Source: Oscheius onirici (taxonomy: Eukaryota > Nematoda > Chromadorea > Rhabditida > Rhabditidae). From it: a stretch of DNA of 64,000 nucleotides. Within the stretch, counting starts at the first letter, position 1. Every line of letters starts with the position of its first letter. Of the stretch, positions 22,492-33,960 are shown piece after piece. The notes below the pieces were generated by a model. That model was not told the origin of the DNA and did no database searches. It worked only from the letters and a program-made list of their open reading frames with translations. The stretch lies in NCBI GenBank assembly GCA_932521025.1, contig OW051473.1:9858001-9922000 (forward strand), written 5' to 3'. The position numbers were made by a program, and so were the translations under genes.

Positions 22492-22839
22492 TTGGCACCT
22501 GCGGCGCCCAACCTCGCAACAAATTCTGTCCCAGTTTGCCCCTTTGAGATTCCTTTTTTAGAAATTACAGAAGACGGTTTAGATAGATAGATATATCATT
22601 TGCCCTAAAAGACAAACATTTGGAGAGGGGAGGGGGTGGAGACAGGATATTATGACTTTTGGGTTTGTTCTATAATTTTTCAAAACATCAAAAGGCTGGA
22701 AAACGTTAGCGTGACCTAAGAATAGTGTGCGAAGTTTGTGGGTGGAATAATTTGTTTTCATGGCCGACAAAGGCGAAAACATTGAAATATGATGCTATGT
22801 TCAAAAAAGTGAATAAAGATAAGGTGAACTTTTGATTGG

Positions 22840-22918
22840 ACGAGTCTCTGGCAGTCTAAAGAAGCTGGAAATCTGGGCCACCGACAACAATATGCATTTC
22901 GCCGAGAAGCCCAGTAAA
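22840..22918 (+). mobile_element. Possible LINE reverse-transcriptase scrap
   Basis: A short open stretch, RVSGSLKKLEIWATDNNMHF followed by AEKPS, resembles the segment of LINE reverse transcriptases just after the catalytic core (pattern LxxDLxxLxxWAxxNNMxxNxxKT). It is too short for a firm call and no other element parts lie beside it. Confidence 0.3.
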
Positions 22919-23233
22919 ACATGAAATATCTCGTTCTTTTTAATTAAACAACACATTATTTCAGCAAAATGTTAAAAAATCGGCATTTTCTAGACGCTTG
23001 GCGCCCATTTCACGCATCCCCCACATCGAGAGCTATTCAGCTGAGAGAGTCCACATCGATTGAAGGCAACAAATCGATGAAGCCCCGGCGATTGCCTGTC
23101 GATTGCGCTCTCCTATTTCATTTGGGGGCTCCATGCCTTTGGCCAATTGTTTCTTTTCCACCGCATTGTCTCTCTTTCCTCAAAATGTTCTTCTTTTCTC
23201 GACTTTTAACTTTTCCCCACCTGATCATTCAGA

Positions 23234-24212
23234 ATGTCTGTCCAGGAAGGAAGTGGAGAAATTTACAGTCCGATAACAGTAGAGGTTTGAAAATATAAAA
23301 AGGAGTGAAAAAAGTCTTAGGTCAAGCAGGGCATTCCACTTGTTTTCTCCGGCAGCAATGTTGACGACCAGCTGTTGAAGAAGCTCTTCCCGAACAAGCG
23401 CAAATACCAAATGCCGTGTGGGGCGCAGCCGTTCGCGAAAAAGGCTCGCGAAAATTCTCACACTCCTGCTGTGAATGAGTCGACCAACAGACAGCCTATC
23501 TACACTGATGGTAAGTGCAGTTATGGTAACCAAAAAATGAACGAATTTTAGAATATATCAAAAAATTGACTGCGAAATATGTGGCTAGCGGAAAAGTATC
23601 CTATCCGATAGCCGACAACAACATTGGAATGAATTTCGATGGAATCCAAGCCCAGCAATTTCCAAGTACTTTCGCTTTGGAGAGGGAGGCCCTGGAAGTC
23701 CAGATTCAACGGGTAAATAATTTTTAGCTAAGGAAATAGCAGCAGACAAGACAGTTAGACAGCCGTGTCGAGATACCAACAGCGAAGATAGCGACACACA
23801 AGACAGTTAGATATCAGCATTAAAATGATCCTGGGAGAAACAATCAGAGACAAGACAGCTAAACAGTTGCGGCGTTATGTGATCAGATGAAACAGCCACA
23901 GGAAAGACAGTTAGACGTCGTTGTTGAGGCTACTATGAAATCACAGACATGACAGTTGCGGCGCTCGGTCGCAGAGAAACATCTACACACAAAACAGTTA
24001 GACGCTGCTCTAGTATGCCCGCTGGAAGGCAGCCGCAACCTAGAAAGTTGGGCCGCCGTAAAACGAGCTCGTCATTAAAGCCACAAACAAGACAAATGTT
24101 GTTCTGTTATGGGCCCCGTCGTGAACAATTTACAGGGACTATGATTAATTATGTTCAGGACCGGGCAATGACACAGTATTACGAGAAGAAGCTGGAGCTA
24201 TTGAAGCAGTAA
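23234..24212 (+). CDS. Small spliced protein, unrecognised
   Basis: Four exons join in phase. The first is 23234-23284 (MSVQEGSGEIYSPITVE), the second begins after a 45-base intron with GIPLVFSGSNVDDQLLKKLF and a Lys/Arg-rich region, the third is about 23551-23714 (VSYPIADNNIGMNFDGIQAQ), and the last is about 24160-24212 (DRAMTQYYEKKLELLKQ, stop at 24212). The product is about 150-160 residues with a basic middle and a charged C-terminal helix that may be a coiled coil. No signal peptide or known domain is seen. The last intron (23715-24159) consists largely of GACAGTTAGAC repeat units. An AATAAA signal follows at about 24257. Confidence 0.65.
23715..24015 (+). repeat. GACAGTTAGAC array inside an intron
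   Basis: At least six diverged copies of the dispersed core ACAGACAAGACAGTTAGACA occur at about 23736, 23793, 23857, 23908, 23946 and 23985, spaced roughly 40-65 bases apart. Linker sequence partly repeats (GTTGCGGCG..., CGTTGT...). The array fills most of the last intron of the small gene at 23.2-24.2 kb. Confidence 0.8.
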
Positions 24213-24863
24213 TCAGTTCCCCAGGGTGATCTCTTATTCTCTGTACATGTCTGTGTAATAAAGTTGATTGACAGCTCTTGAAAGACAGTGTGCGGCATGC
24301 TTTTGAACGGGAACTTTCCGCGGGGCCATCCATTTGCGGTCATGACGTTTTGACGTCTTCATAAAACGACGCCATGAAGGTGGCGGCAGGGGCCGTTTGT
24401 CGTCGCCTGTCCGTATCGCGCCCATTCCTGTCTAAATCACCGCTCTCGCGACTGTTTTGAGACGATCTAATTTATAACGGTGAAGCGGCGCCTTTGAACT
24501 CGGCTGCATGGCCGAATTGAAAGAAGAGAGGAGGGCAGAGAAGAAAGAGAGGAACGGATAGGATCAGAGATGCCACTCTTGGGGAAACTTTTATAGTTAA
24601 ACGATTACAGTAAGCCGGTTACTGTAATCATTTTCTGTAATTCCATTCCTTATCGGTTAACCTGATGGCCGGAAGCCAATTTTAGGACCGGGAAGTTTCC
24701 CCCTCCCTTGTCATTGTTATCATTGTAAAAACTGTGCGGTGAAGTTTATATTTAGCGGTCTGACCACAGCTGCATCTGAAGTGGTTGCTGTTGTTGGCAA
24801 CAGTCGACACCCCGTCTTCAGAGGGTCCTTTCATCTCGCCGCCCTCAGTCAGTGCCTACACCC
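24213..24863. other. Intergenic, 650 bases
   Basis: Contains the polyadenylation signal of the upstream gene and presumably the promoter of the SGNH hydrolase. No exon is seen. Confidence 0.4.
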
Positions 24864-26353
24864 ATGCTGGACCTCTCCGCCGCGTTCTTCTTCTTTCAAC
24901 TTTTCTATAATATTCCCTCCTTCACCTATTTCGTATGGAACTCATCGGTAGCTGCTGAACAACCCTAGAAGTAGCCAAGCCCTTTTCAGGTTGACGCTGA
25001 CATTCCCCGGATACCGATCCTGTACCAGCCTCTCCAAGTGACAAACTTGAAGATGGTCAACTCTGCTCCAGATCTGGAACTCTATGCTCGGATAACAGTC
25101 TGTCAGACGACATTTGAGGAAGCAGCTACCTACAATTGGAAGATTTTACCAGATGAAGGACAAGGCTACCAGAGCCCGTCTTTCAACTGCTCAATAGTTT
25201 TTCAGACTACTCACTATGTGAGTCTAGAGATAGAGAGAAGGACAGAGGGACAGAGAATCAGAGAATAAAGGATTCGGTCCGTCAGAGTGTCCGAGATACC
25301 CTCTTCAAGAGTCCAGTTCAGAGCTCTTTGCGAATCGGAGTCGAAGTTCAAGCTCAAAACGGGACGGTTCTAGCTCGCGGAGAGCGACATGTTCAACTAG
25401 CAAAGACTTGGATAGCCATTCTAGGCGATTCTTTCGCATCTGGAGAAGGAAATCCTGAGGAAACTAGTCCATCTGTACTGTGGCAGAATGGTAACGAGTT
25501 ATCGTATGTTTATTACAAGTGCACGAGTTCAGAAGAATGCCACAGGTCTCGAAAGTCTTTCAGCTATCATGTTGCTCAAGAACTTGCCGCAAAGTCACAA
25601 AACAAAACCTTCCAACTCTCGTTCTTGGCTTGCAGCGGCGCCAGTACAAACGACTTGACTGATGGCTACCGCTCACAGTTGACCAGGGTAGAAAGAATAG
25701 CCGCTGAAAGGTATGTCCTTTCAACTGAAAAATAAGGGATCAATACAGAAAAAGAGGTCCGGACCTAGTAATTCTAACCATCGGAGCAAATGACATCGGT
25801 TTCTCTGATCTCCTCCAGTCCTTATCTCACCGATTTCTTACATTGGACTACTTTGAGTCACGGTATGAGCTTGTCATTGAACAAACGAGCAACTTGTTCA
25901 GATTCCTCGACCTCTCTTTCCAGTTGGACAGAATCGCCAGTCGACTGACTTCCCTGGGTGTAGGGAAGGTTGTACTTCCACTGTACTACGACATTACAAG
26001 AAATGAGAATGGGGATGTCGATGCGTCCTGTGGAGCTTTTGGAAAGGTATCTTTAAAATACTTTACCGAAAAATCAAACTGTTTAGGTAAAGAGTCTGAA
26101 GCTCGCTCAAGCCGAGAAAAAATTCTTCAAAAAACTCAACGATCTCTTGAAGAAGAAAGCAGAGCGGTATGGTTGGATAGTAGTGGAAAGTATACCTGCC
26201 CTGTTCTCCACAAGAGGAGTCTGTTCCTCTCGAAGTCTAGTCTATTCGCCGGAACAATCAGTGAGGAAAATGTTCTCTGTCCGGGGAGCCTTTCATCCGA
26301 CTGAGGACGGACATAAGCTTGTGGCGGACGAAGTGCTCAAGCTCGTGCACTGA
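24864..26353 (+). CDS. Secreted SGNH/GDSL-type hydrolase
   Basis: Probable secreted lipase/esterase of the SGNH superfamily. Exons: 24864-24947, 24990-25217, 25269-25714, about 25750-26046, and about 26086-26353, all joining in phase. The N-terminus MLDLSAAFFFFQLFY is a signal peptide. Block I reads ILGDSFASGEGNPEE (nucleophile Ser), block III reads LTIGANDIGFSD (oxyanion Asn), and block V reads GAFHPTEDGHKLV (catalytic Asp and His). All catalytic residues are therefore present. Cysteines in KCTSSEECHRS and LACSGAS suggest disulfides. The product is about 440 residues, typical for the nematode GDSYASGEG-type group. A short purine-rich GACAGAG run lies in the 51-base intron at 25218-25268. AATAAA lies at about 26419. 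Substrate unknown. Confidence 0.85.
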
Positions 26354-26621
26354 CCCCAACTGATTGTTTCTAACTGTGATGATTCCAGTACCGGTTCCCT
26401 TCCCAAAAATTGATCTCGAATAAACTTTTATGATATGACAAAAAGGCACCTGGAACAAATCGGTGATATCACGTCGGATTGTAGTTAAAGTCGGGATTAG
26501 AGATGCAAAAACTGAGCACAGAAAAAGTAGTCACCGAGTCGGGAGAATCATAAAATTATGTACAAAGACGTATTATGCAAGCTCTAGTTCAAGGGGGTGG
26601 GGACGGGGGGTTAGGGGAGAT

Positions 26622-29600
26622 CTATACAGGAGTGTCTCTGTCACTTTCATCCACTCTTCGAAGCAACGTACGGTGTTCTTCCAGCTCGAAAGCCGGTTCG
26701 GAATGAGTTTCGTCTCCGTCAGACTGTTGGACTGGAGGAAGGAGAGGCATCGGGACACTGCGCACAGTTTTGCTGTTCCTGAAATATGTGGGTAAAAAGA
26801 AGGATAGACAGAGACAGAGGCACTCGACTCAGAGGTTAAGAGTCGGATAGTGAGAGAGTCAGAGCATCACAGATTCGGAAATTCGAAGATAGTCAAAGAG
26901 ACAGTGAGTTAAATAGTCAGAGAGACTGAGAGACAGAGACTCAAACTGGATTGCTGACTCAAAAAATCAAGTAAAAATCAACCTGTTACTTTTAGGCATG
27001 TAAGTAATCTTCTCCAAGAGATCCTGTGTTACAATAGAGTTGTCAGTATTAGCACCAAGAGCCTTCCGCATTCTTAGCTCTCCAGAACTGGGACCTGGAG
27101 GTTTGGTCGGGACTGAAGGTAACGTTGTTCAAAATAAAATAGCGAAAACATACATGGCTGAGCAGGTGGCGGATGCCAATACGGCTGCTCTCCATTCTGG
27201 ACTTGTGGAAGAGAATTACTTCTCTTCAATGGTCCTTCAACTCCAATGTAACACTTCCAAAGGGCCTGGACCAGTTCAGTGCCGAAAATGACTCCAGATT
27301 GAAGAGTGAGCATCCGAATGACGAAACAACCGTCATGTTTGAGATAACTAGAGACGAATTTCTTCACATCATTTTCAGAATCTGAAAATTTGTATTCAAA
27401 TGAACGAATAGTGCCTTACCAATGGAATCAAAGGGCATCTCGCTCATTTCCAGATGTCTGTTGATGAATCGTCTGTTGGCAAACGGGAAAACAGCCACTC
27501 CGAACCAATAGATGAACGATCCGGCAGTGAAGACTACCAGCATTAGGTACCTGAAGTTTATTGGCTTCTTTGAAAGTTGTAAGACTCACCAGAACCACAG
27601 GAAAACGAAGATCTTCTCATTGAAAATATTGATGACCAGGACACATTGGATAGTGTGCTCTTGGACGTTTCCCATGACTCGTACCTGAAAATGCAAACTA
27701 TTATACGAAAACATTGTTCATCCGTGTGTATCGCCTTTAAGCTCGTATACTCCCTTTTTTTCAGTGTTTTGTTGTAAATTGAGGAAGCACGAGCAAACAG
27801 TCCAAGCTTCCACACAAAATTAACTACACAAAGACATAAGATTGCTTGTGACCAACGGATTAGATGTGACGCGTCTTCAACTCGTCCACCACGGATGGGT
27901 AATCCTCCAAGTGTCTGTCGATGTCGAAATTGGGCAGCAATCCCTCAGTCATCCTGGCATCAAGGATAGACATCTTTTTATTTTCCAAGTCGCGATGTTT
28001 CTAGATCATCCAGATGCTTTTTGACTGTTTTGGTGAATCCAGGGCATTCAAAAAATGTCGTACTTCTCGGTCACATCCCTTGCCCTCAATCCAGTTGTTC
28101 TCCGACAGGATCTTCAACGTAGCTTCCACCTGGCCTAGACCCTTGACGAAGTTGTCATTTATGTCCCTCAGTTGCGTAGATGTTCCTCTCAGCTGCGGCT
28201 TACCTATCTCGTTCCAAGATTCCCACGACAGCAAGGTGGCCTCAGCTCCCGTATCCTTCTGCATCAGGACATCCGTGTTCGTTCTCACCAGATGATTTCC
28301 GTCACAGTCACAATTATTACATCTCGGTCCTTTCTTCTTCTGACGATAGTCGTCTGTTCACGCACCGCTCCACTTCACGACTCCTTGTTGTTCGTTTCCA
28401 CAGTACGAGCACCATCTCTCACAATCTTGTAGGCCAGGTACTCTTTCCTCATCTCATCGACTATCAGATTATCTACGTTGTCCAGCTTGCTCAGGAACGC
28501 CCAGCTCCGGATGATTGAAAGCGGCTACCATGAACAGCACTTCAAGCTCGTCCTTTGTGTTCGTAGACAGCTGAGCCTCCATCGACTTAGCCTTCAGCTG
28601 GCTGACAAAATCCCATTCGGGTAGAACTACAGCGATGTCAGCCTCTCGTATCGACTACGGAATAACGTCTTCTTCGAACCCAGCAGTTCAGTCATCGATT
28701 TGACCGTCTCGTCCCAGATGAGCTCCTCCAGCATCTTCTTTAGGATATAGTGAGTGTAACGTTCTTCAACACCTCTACCATCACACTCATCTTCCTCTGT
28801 TTGTCTATTCCACTGAACTCCATCTTTTAGATCCGGTCGTACCGCTTGAGCCATCTGGCGAAACCATCATTGTCGTCCGGGTCGTAGTTGAACTTCTCGA
28901 TCCACTTCAACATCGTATCGTACATCTTGGCCGTCGAGTCGACTCTTTTAGGAGTCTGCTTGATCTTCTCCACCATCTACATCATCAGTTCCTGATGCTC
29001 CCTTTGCATCCTTTCGATCCTTATATCGCAACGTTCCCTCTCCTCTCACGTTCCAAGTTCCATGGTCCTTCCACAACAGTTTTACACAGATTTTTTCGTC
29101 TCCAAATCTTGTCTAATCGATTCAGCATCATAAACTACATCAGAATCGTCTGCTGCTGTTGTATCGGTAGAAAAGGAAAGAAATGGACAAAAATAAATTC
29201 GTTTTATATACTTTGTGAGTATGTAGACGTCTTATCAGACATTACTCGGGTATTTTTTTAATGCTGAATCGATTGACCATTGTTTTGAGACGTAAAAAAA
29301 GTGTGCAAAACGCTGTTTTTCTGTAATTATGGTGGGAATTTCGTGACAGGACCCGGGAAAGTAGTCCAGCTGTCTTTCATCATTGAACACAGCCGAATAC
29401 TGTCTGCTTCAATAGTTAGTCCAAAAATTCCTCTTGCTATTTATAAAATCAAAACCCCCAAAAACTTACATCAAAGTCACATAATGAAACGCGAGGAAAG
29501 ACGCCAGTCTGTTGCCAAGTCGTCCCATTCCAGAGGTCCATAACGGCCCCGAATCCGTACCAGGAGTACTTGTCTGTCTCGAGAAAGCTGTAAATGGTGA

Positions 29601-30878
29601 AAACTTCAAAACTAAGCTTGCTTACTTGTTCATGAGCATTAGCTGAACACAGACGTTGAGAAGATAGGAGAGTTTCGTGAACAAATAGACGATGGTCACG
29701 AAAGAAGCCGAATAGGGGAGGTTGAGCATCCAGAAAATGTTGTGAGGAGTTATTTGCTTCCTGTCCACACGGCGATGGAATCGGAGAGCACCCTAGGTGA
29801 AGGAAAGTTTAAAAAAGCTTGGAAAAATCACCTGGAGATGCATTGTAAGGGCTTTTATGTTAGCTTGCTTGATTTCAGGCTTTATGTTGTTTGGATCCGA
29901 GGAGAGACGGACAACTTCGTGGATTTTGATTCCTGAAAGATGAGCTGTAGGATGCGAAAGATTCATTTTTAGTAAGCTAGCTATGAGCACAGAAATGTTT
30001 CCCGCTACCGACAAGACAGTTAGACAGGGTTGTCGTTGTACATGGTGGTCAAGAATTATGTAGTTGGAAACTCTTTTCACAGATTGATCTCCAGTGTCTT
30101 CCAAGCTCATCTGAGACTCCAATAATACATGTTGAAATCTATTCAATGATGAATAGAACTTTCAGTTCTCCTTACTTGTATTGTTAAAAAATTATATCAA
30201 CAACTCTGAGAGCACTTCAAAAAAGTTTTACACTGTTGGCGTCTGCGATAAATTTGGAAGCTACTGGATCAGGTCTACGAAATCCTGCACAAGGTTGTAG
30301 TAAGGTTTTCCACCGGGCCCGCATCAGTATTGACCGTATACGTGTCAGAAAAGCGCAATTTTGAACATAAGTCATCGTTAAACGGTAAAATAAATCCTAA
30401 ACCACTATACCTGAATGTCCAGCCAGATACTTCCACAACAAGCTCGGTATCCGGAAACAGGCGGCTTCCAGGAGAAGGAAGAAAGGTACCCACTAAAGAT
30501 ACAACTAAAAAGAAAGACTAGAAAGTCTTACCTGATAGTAACTGATTTTCTTTGACCTCTTGTAAGCACTATCCAGTCCTGCAGCGACTGTTCCAATGGG
30601 GACATAGTAGGTGTCCTGAGACCAACAGTAGCTTTCAGCATACTGTTCCCAAGAGGATGAAAAGGTGTCCGGCACTAGACACTCTATCGGCTTCCCTCCG
30701 AATTGCTGTAATGGTGAAGAAAGTTAAAAAAATGAACTGAACCGACCTTAAAACTGACTAAAACTGACAGTCCGATGAGAATATTGCAGGTGAAGTAAGA
30801 ATGGAGACGGTCAACAAAATCACGGTCGTCTGAGCTTGCTACATAGCGTAGCATAGACAAGACGGCTGCCAGCACCAT
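26622..30878 (-). CDS. inx: Innexin (gap-junction channel protein)
   Basis: Forms intercellular gap-junction channels in the plasma membrane. The ATG at 30878 opens [20 protein letters not shown] and TM1 ([12 protein letters not shown]). Later exons give IECLVPDTF and [10 protein letters not shown] (first extracellular loop with its cysteines), [28 protein letters not shown] (TM2), cytoplasmic loop, [16 protein letters not shown] (TM3), GVFPRFIMCDF, the second loop, [20 protein letters not shown] (TM4), [13 protein letters not shown] and [14 protein letters not shown] Pro-rich tail follows, ending DSDRDTPV-like at 26624-26622. Exon phases agree where checked. One intron between about 29,470 and 27,690 contains LTR-retrotransposon remains, and another near 26,800-26,960 holds a degenerate GACAGAG array. 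The protein itself looks intact. Confidence 0.9.
26800..26965 (+). repeat. Degenerate GACAGAG array in an innexin intron
   Basis: Purine-rich loose units (GACAGAGAC, GTCAGAGAG, GAGAGACTG) lie in the last intron of the innexin. Same type as the arrays at 11.7, 16.6 and 46.5 kb. Confidence 0.6.
27850..28990 (-). mobile_element. Decayed LTR retrotransposon (Gag and protease part)
   Basis: On the minus strand the trace begins around 28980 with Gag-like sequence ([11 protein letters not shown], then an in-frame stop). In another frame it gives [15 protein letters not shown] followed by LFRSRYE, the typical end of the nematode Gypsy-type Gag core. A cysteine/histidine patch [10 protein letters not shown] resembles a zinc knuckle. 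It is followed by a retropepsin-like motif, [17 protein letters not shown], with the DTG active site. Traces continue to about 27850. Reverse transcriptase, RNase H and integrase are not seen, nor are LTRs. Stops and frame changes show it is inactive. It sits inside an innexin intron, in the same orientation as the gene. Confidence 0.75.
30000..30040 (+). repeat. Single GACAGTTAGAC repeat in an innexin intron
   Basis: The sequence GACAAGACAGTTAGACAGGG followed by TTGTCGTTGT matches the dispersed core and its usual downstream linker. Confidence 0.7.
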
Positions 30879-31437
30879 TCTGCGTCTATAACAGTCGGAA
30901 ATTAATCATACGTTTTGCTACTTGCCTTCAAACTAGGGACGGTCTCCCTATCTTCGATTAATTTGGAACATTCCTGAAAATTATGTTATTGTAAACCGAA
31001 TTGGAGGTGCCCAAGATACGGAAGTTGGCAAACATCTAACAGCTACCTCGCCAACAATCGGACGGGTACACAAAGGATCACGTTGGTGTCATGCTTGGGG
31101 GCCACTGGACACTAGCTTTGAACAAACAGTCCAGCTGATTAATGATCTTAGGATGTTTATGTTAATGAGAAAGAGTGATAACATGACACGAACTCTTGGA
31201 ATCTTGAGTAAACAGGGCATTTGAAAGCAACAGGATTACAAGGAGTGTTTGGCTTCTGCCTTACTTTACCACTCAGGGGACCCAATGGGCTGACAGTCCT
31301 TTAAATAAACCATGTTCTTTACGTATAGCGGCAATTTCTGAAGCGAAACATGGTTTTGAAGGTATTGTTAAGCAGTTTTCTCACGTGATAGTATCGACCA
31401 AACTCACCTATGAAGAAGTTTTCGTCTAGTACTTGGT
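30879..31437. other. Intergenic, upstream of innexin
   Basis: Presumed promoter region of the innexin. No exon is seen. Confidence 0.4.
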
Positions 31438-31635
31438 CTCAGTGAAGCTGCTGTCTAACTGGCTTGTCTGTGAGCATGATAATGTGGATGTCAAACTGTC
31501 TTGCATGGCCATTGCAGGACTGCTATTTAACTGTCTTGCCTGTGGCTGTCTAACTTTCTTGTCAGTAGATACTAAAGCACAGCTGTCGAACTGTTTCTTC
31601 TGTGACCAGGATTACTCTGTTGGCTAATTGTTGTA
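31438..31635 (-). repeat. CTGTCTAACTGTCTTGTCTG array
   Basis: Five or more diverged minus-strand copies of the dispersed core occur in about 190 bases (at roughly 31448, 31493, 31532, 31553 and 31585), with spacing of about 30-45 bases and GTGGC/GTGAGC linkers. Intergenic. Confidence 0.75.
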
Positions 31636-32771
31636 TCTGCAGCACCAAACTGTGTTGATAAACACTTTTGCAAAGAAAGTTGAATAGAAAAATTGAAAAC
31701 ATTGAGTTTTGAAATGCTTTGACAAAACAGTCTAACTACAAGGCGAGCCGTCAGGTGCGAAAGCGCCGCTCTTAAGAATTCCAGTCAAACAGGGCGCAAG
31801 GTGCGCGTACAAGTCAAACAATTGACGGCTCGGATAAAACAGTGCTTAAATTTTTTCCTCTCCGGCGCGCAGAGAAAGGCCATAAAACGGGCTCACATTT
31901 CTTCCCAAATGACGTTGGGAAGGGCTGAAAGGGAATGGCAACACGGGCGAACTGCCCCCGTAAACATATGTGGAGAGAGGGAAGAAGATTGCGCTGATTG
32001 CTTTCTAAGAGCAAGAAGTAGCCAGTTGCGCAATAGTGGCTGACGTGAGGAATTTCGCAAAAAATTTGCAAAAACAAGAAGCTTAACATGTCTATTTTCG
32101 ATGCAGAGTGACTAACTAGCGGAAATGGCTCGCATTCTATTGAGAAGAGATAAACGTAATATGTCAGGCGAACAATAGGCACTCCCGCCGTCAGTGTTAT
32201 TCAAAACGTATGTCGGGCTCAATGTTTTGGTTCTGGAGATTGGTCACACTACAGGTGATCAAAAGTTACTCCCTTTCGAGAAACCGAAAACAACAGCTCA
32301 AATCCGATATTTTTACTGAAATTTCTGACATTTTTAGCTTTCTTTCAAATTTGCGCAAGAAAAAGACAAATTTTAAGGACAAGAATCTGATAAAATGGAA
32401 GGAGGAGCGGGGGATTAATGGATATAGAACTAGGAAGATTTAGCAGTGGGGCGCGGATTTTCACCGGCGTCGGTTGCTGGGTCAGCTGGAGTGCACACAT
32501 GGCACAACATAGCATGAGAGACCAGTATAATGAGGCCATAATGGCCGGGATATATTTATCTGTCTCGGAAAATCTGCCTTTGCCCGCCTGTCTCTGCTGT
32601 TGAGTTGAAAACTAGGATACAAGAATACTTTTCACTTTTTTCTACCAGAGCAGTAGCGAAACGATTTAGAATCAAGTTGAAGCCTATTCCTACCGAAGAC
32701 TCTCTTCTCTTTATAAGCTTGTTTAACTGTTGAAATCAAGACATTTTCACGCTAGCATCTTTATTCTCTAA
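31636..32771. other. Gene-free stretch
   Basis: No supported exon. Open frames on both strands between 31,800 and 32,600 lack splice context. It ends with an AATAAA signal (minus strand, about 32760) for the next gene. Confidence 0.4.
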
Positions 32772-33155
32772 TCATTCCAAATCATACGGAAAGTCGGGGT
32801 GCTCCGGCAGCTTCAAGTCTTTTCCGTCTTCTATTCCATGTTCCTGCAGAAGACGACGGTAGTGGAACCAGCTGCCGCAGAGAGTCTTGTAGGCAGGAGC
32901 ACAGTCGGTCAGACGCTTCTGCATGTGCTGGAGAATCTTCTCGGCCTCGTCATCGGCGTCAAGCCGCTTCCTCCTGTTCGCCTTGTACCGGATGGTCTCC
33001 AGAATCCAGGGCAGGGAGCTATCAGAATCAGAGAAGCAGAAGGACTTCGTGAAAGAGTGATGACGGCCGGTAGAAGTGGGAGGCGTCTGCTGGTCCTTCG
33101 GGTGGCTCGACTTGGCTGGAGAAGACGGCATCCTTTGATGGCGCTTGGAACACAA
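32772..33155 (-). CDS. Small single-exon protein, unrecognised
   Basis: An uninterrupted 127-codon frame. The N-terminus is Ser/Pro/Lys-rich and probably disordered (MPSSPAKSSHPKDQQTPP). The C-terminal part looks folded and helical: LPWILETIRYKANRRKRLDA, EAEKILQHMQKRLTDC, LCGSWFHYRRLLQEHGIEDG, ending in DFPYDLE. A minus-strand AATAAA lies about 8 bases after the stop. No signal peptide or membrane segment. Codon use is like that of neighbouring real genes, with GC-rich third positions. Function unknown; possibly a nematode-specific nuclear protein. Confidence 0.65.
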   Translation of the reverse strand: MCSKRHQRMPSSPAKSSHPKDQQTPPTSTGRHHSFTKSFCFSDSDSSLPWILETIRYKANRRKRLDADDEAEKILQHMQKRLTDCAPAYKTLCGSWFHYRRLLQEHGIEDGKDLKLPEHPDFPYDLE

Positions 33156-33605
33156 TGACTTTAATTACCAAGTGACTAATTATTTTCAAAACTTTTGTAT
33201 TGTTTTTGCGCGGTGGTTTGGTTTCCCGTTGGCTTAGTGCGGCGCGCTGAAAACTGAAAATCGCGATATCTCGAATCATGTTCACCCAATCGGTCTGAAT
33301 TTTTTTCCTATGAAAAAGACCACCACAATTAACCTAGAAAAAAAATTTGGGGTCGATATGTTGAAAAATAAAAATTTGAAAAATAAAATATTTTTAAAAA
33401 TGATGTCGATCTCCGCCGTTACTCGTACCCCAGGCTGGTTTGGGAAATCTACCGAACGGATTGACCCCAAATTTTGGCTAGAGATACAGAATCCACCCCA
33501 TTCGTTGCGCGCAAACTTTCAGACCGATTGGATAACTCTGAATGGGTCTCCTCGGATGGGATTTTTCGGGCTTAGCCGCAATTTCAGCTTTTTTGACCAT
33601 CCATG
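33156..33605. other. Intergenic, likely repeat-derived
   Basis: Contains two similar pieces, TCGGTCTGAATTTTTTTCC near 33291 and (G)ACCGATTGG near 33521 in opposite orientation, suggesting an old inverted repeat. No exon is seen. Confidence 0.35.
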
Positions 33606-33660
33606 AAAGCGCGCACCGGTGTCCAAAAGTGCTGAATTTTTTGGACACCTTCAGCGCGCC
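33606..33660. repeat. Short palindrome
   Basis: GCGCGC at 33609, then GGTGTCCAAAA, a short spacer, TTTTGGACACC and GCGCGC form a strong hairpin of about 50 bases. It directly precedes the longer foldback element and may belong to the same repeat. Confidence 0.7.
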
Positions 33661-33741
33661 CATTAGTGTTCCGAATTCAGCGTTTTTTTGTTAGTAGTGA
33701 GTTTGGAAATCTCCGAATATTTATCAAAAAGGTAAAATATA

Positions 33742-33960
33742 TCTGTAAAAAGCGGCCGCGAAAAGAAAGGGGGTTTGGATTCTACAAAAACGGGGCAATA
33801 TTATTTTGGGTCAAAGAAAAACTACAAACAACGTCTCACTCTCAGTTTTGAACAGACGAGGTTGGGGTTGTTCTTTGACCCAAAATAATATTGCTCCGTT
33901 TTTGTATTGCCCTTTTGTAGAATCCAAACCACCTTTCTTTTCGCGGCCGCTTTTTACAGA
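33742..33960. mobile_element. Foldback/MITE-like element with near-perfect inverted arms
   Basis: The left arm, 33742-33818, and right arm, 33871-33960, are near-perfect reverse complements. Each carries TCTGTAAAAAGCGGCCGC, GAAAAGAAAGG, GTTTGGATTCTAC, AAAAACGG and ATATTATTTTGGGTCAAAGAA (or complements). The right arm has about 13 extra bases, an apparent small duplication around TTTTTGTA. The spacer is only about 52 bases, so the whole element can fold into one long hairpin. No coding sequence is seen inside. Confidence 0.85.

Noticed and set aside
28172-28518. Plus-strand open frames across the retrotransposon remains
   Set aside because: They are antisense shadows of the minus-strand Gag/protease traces.
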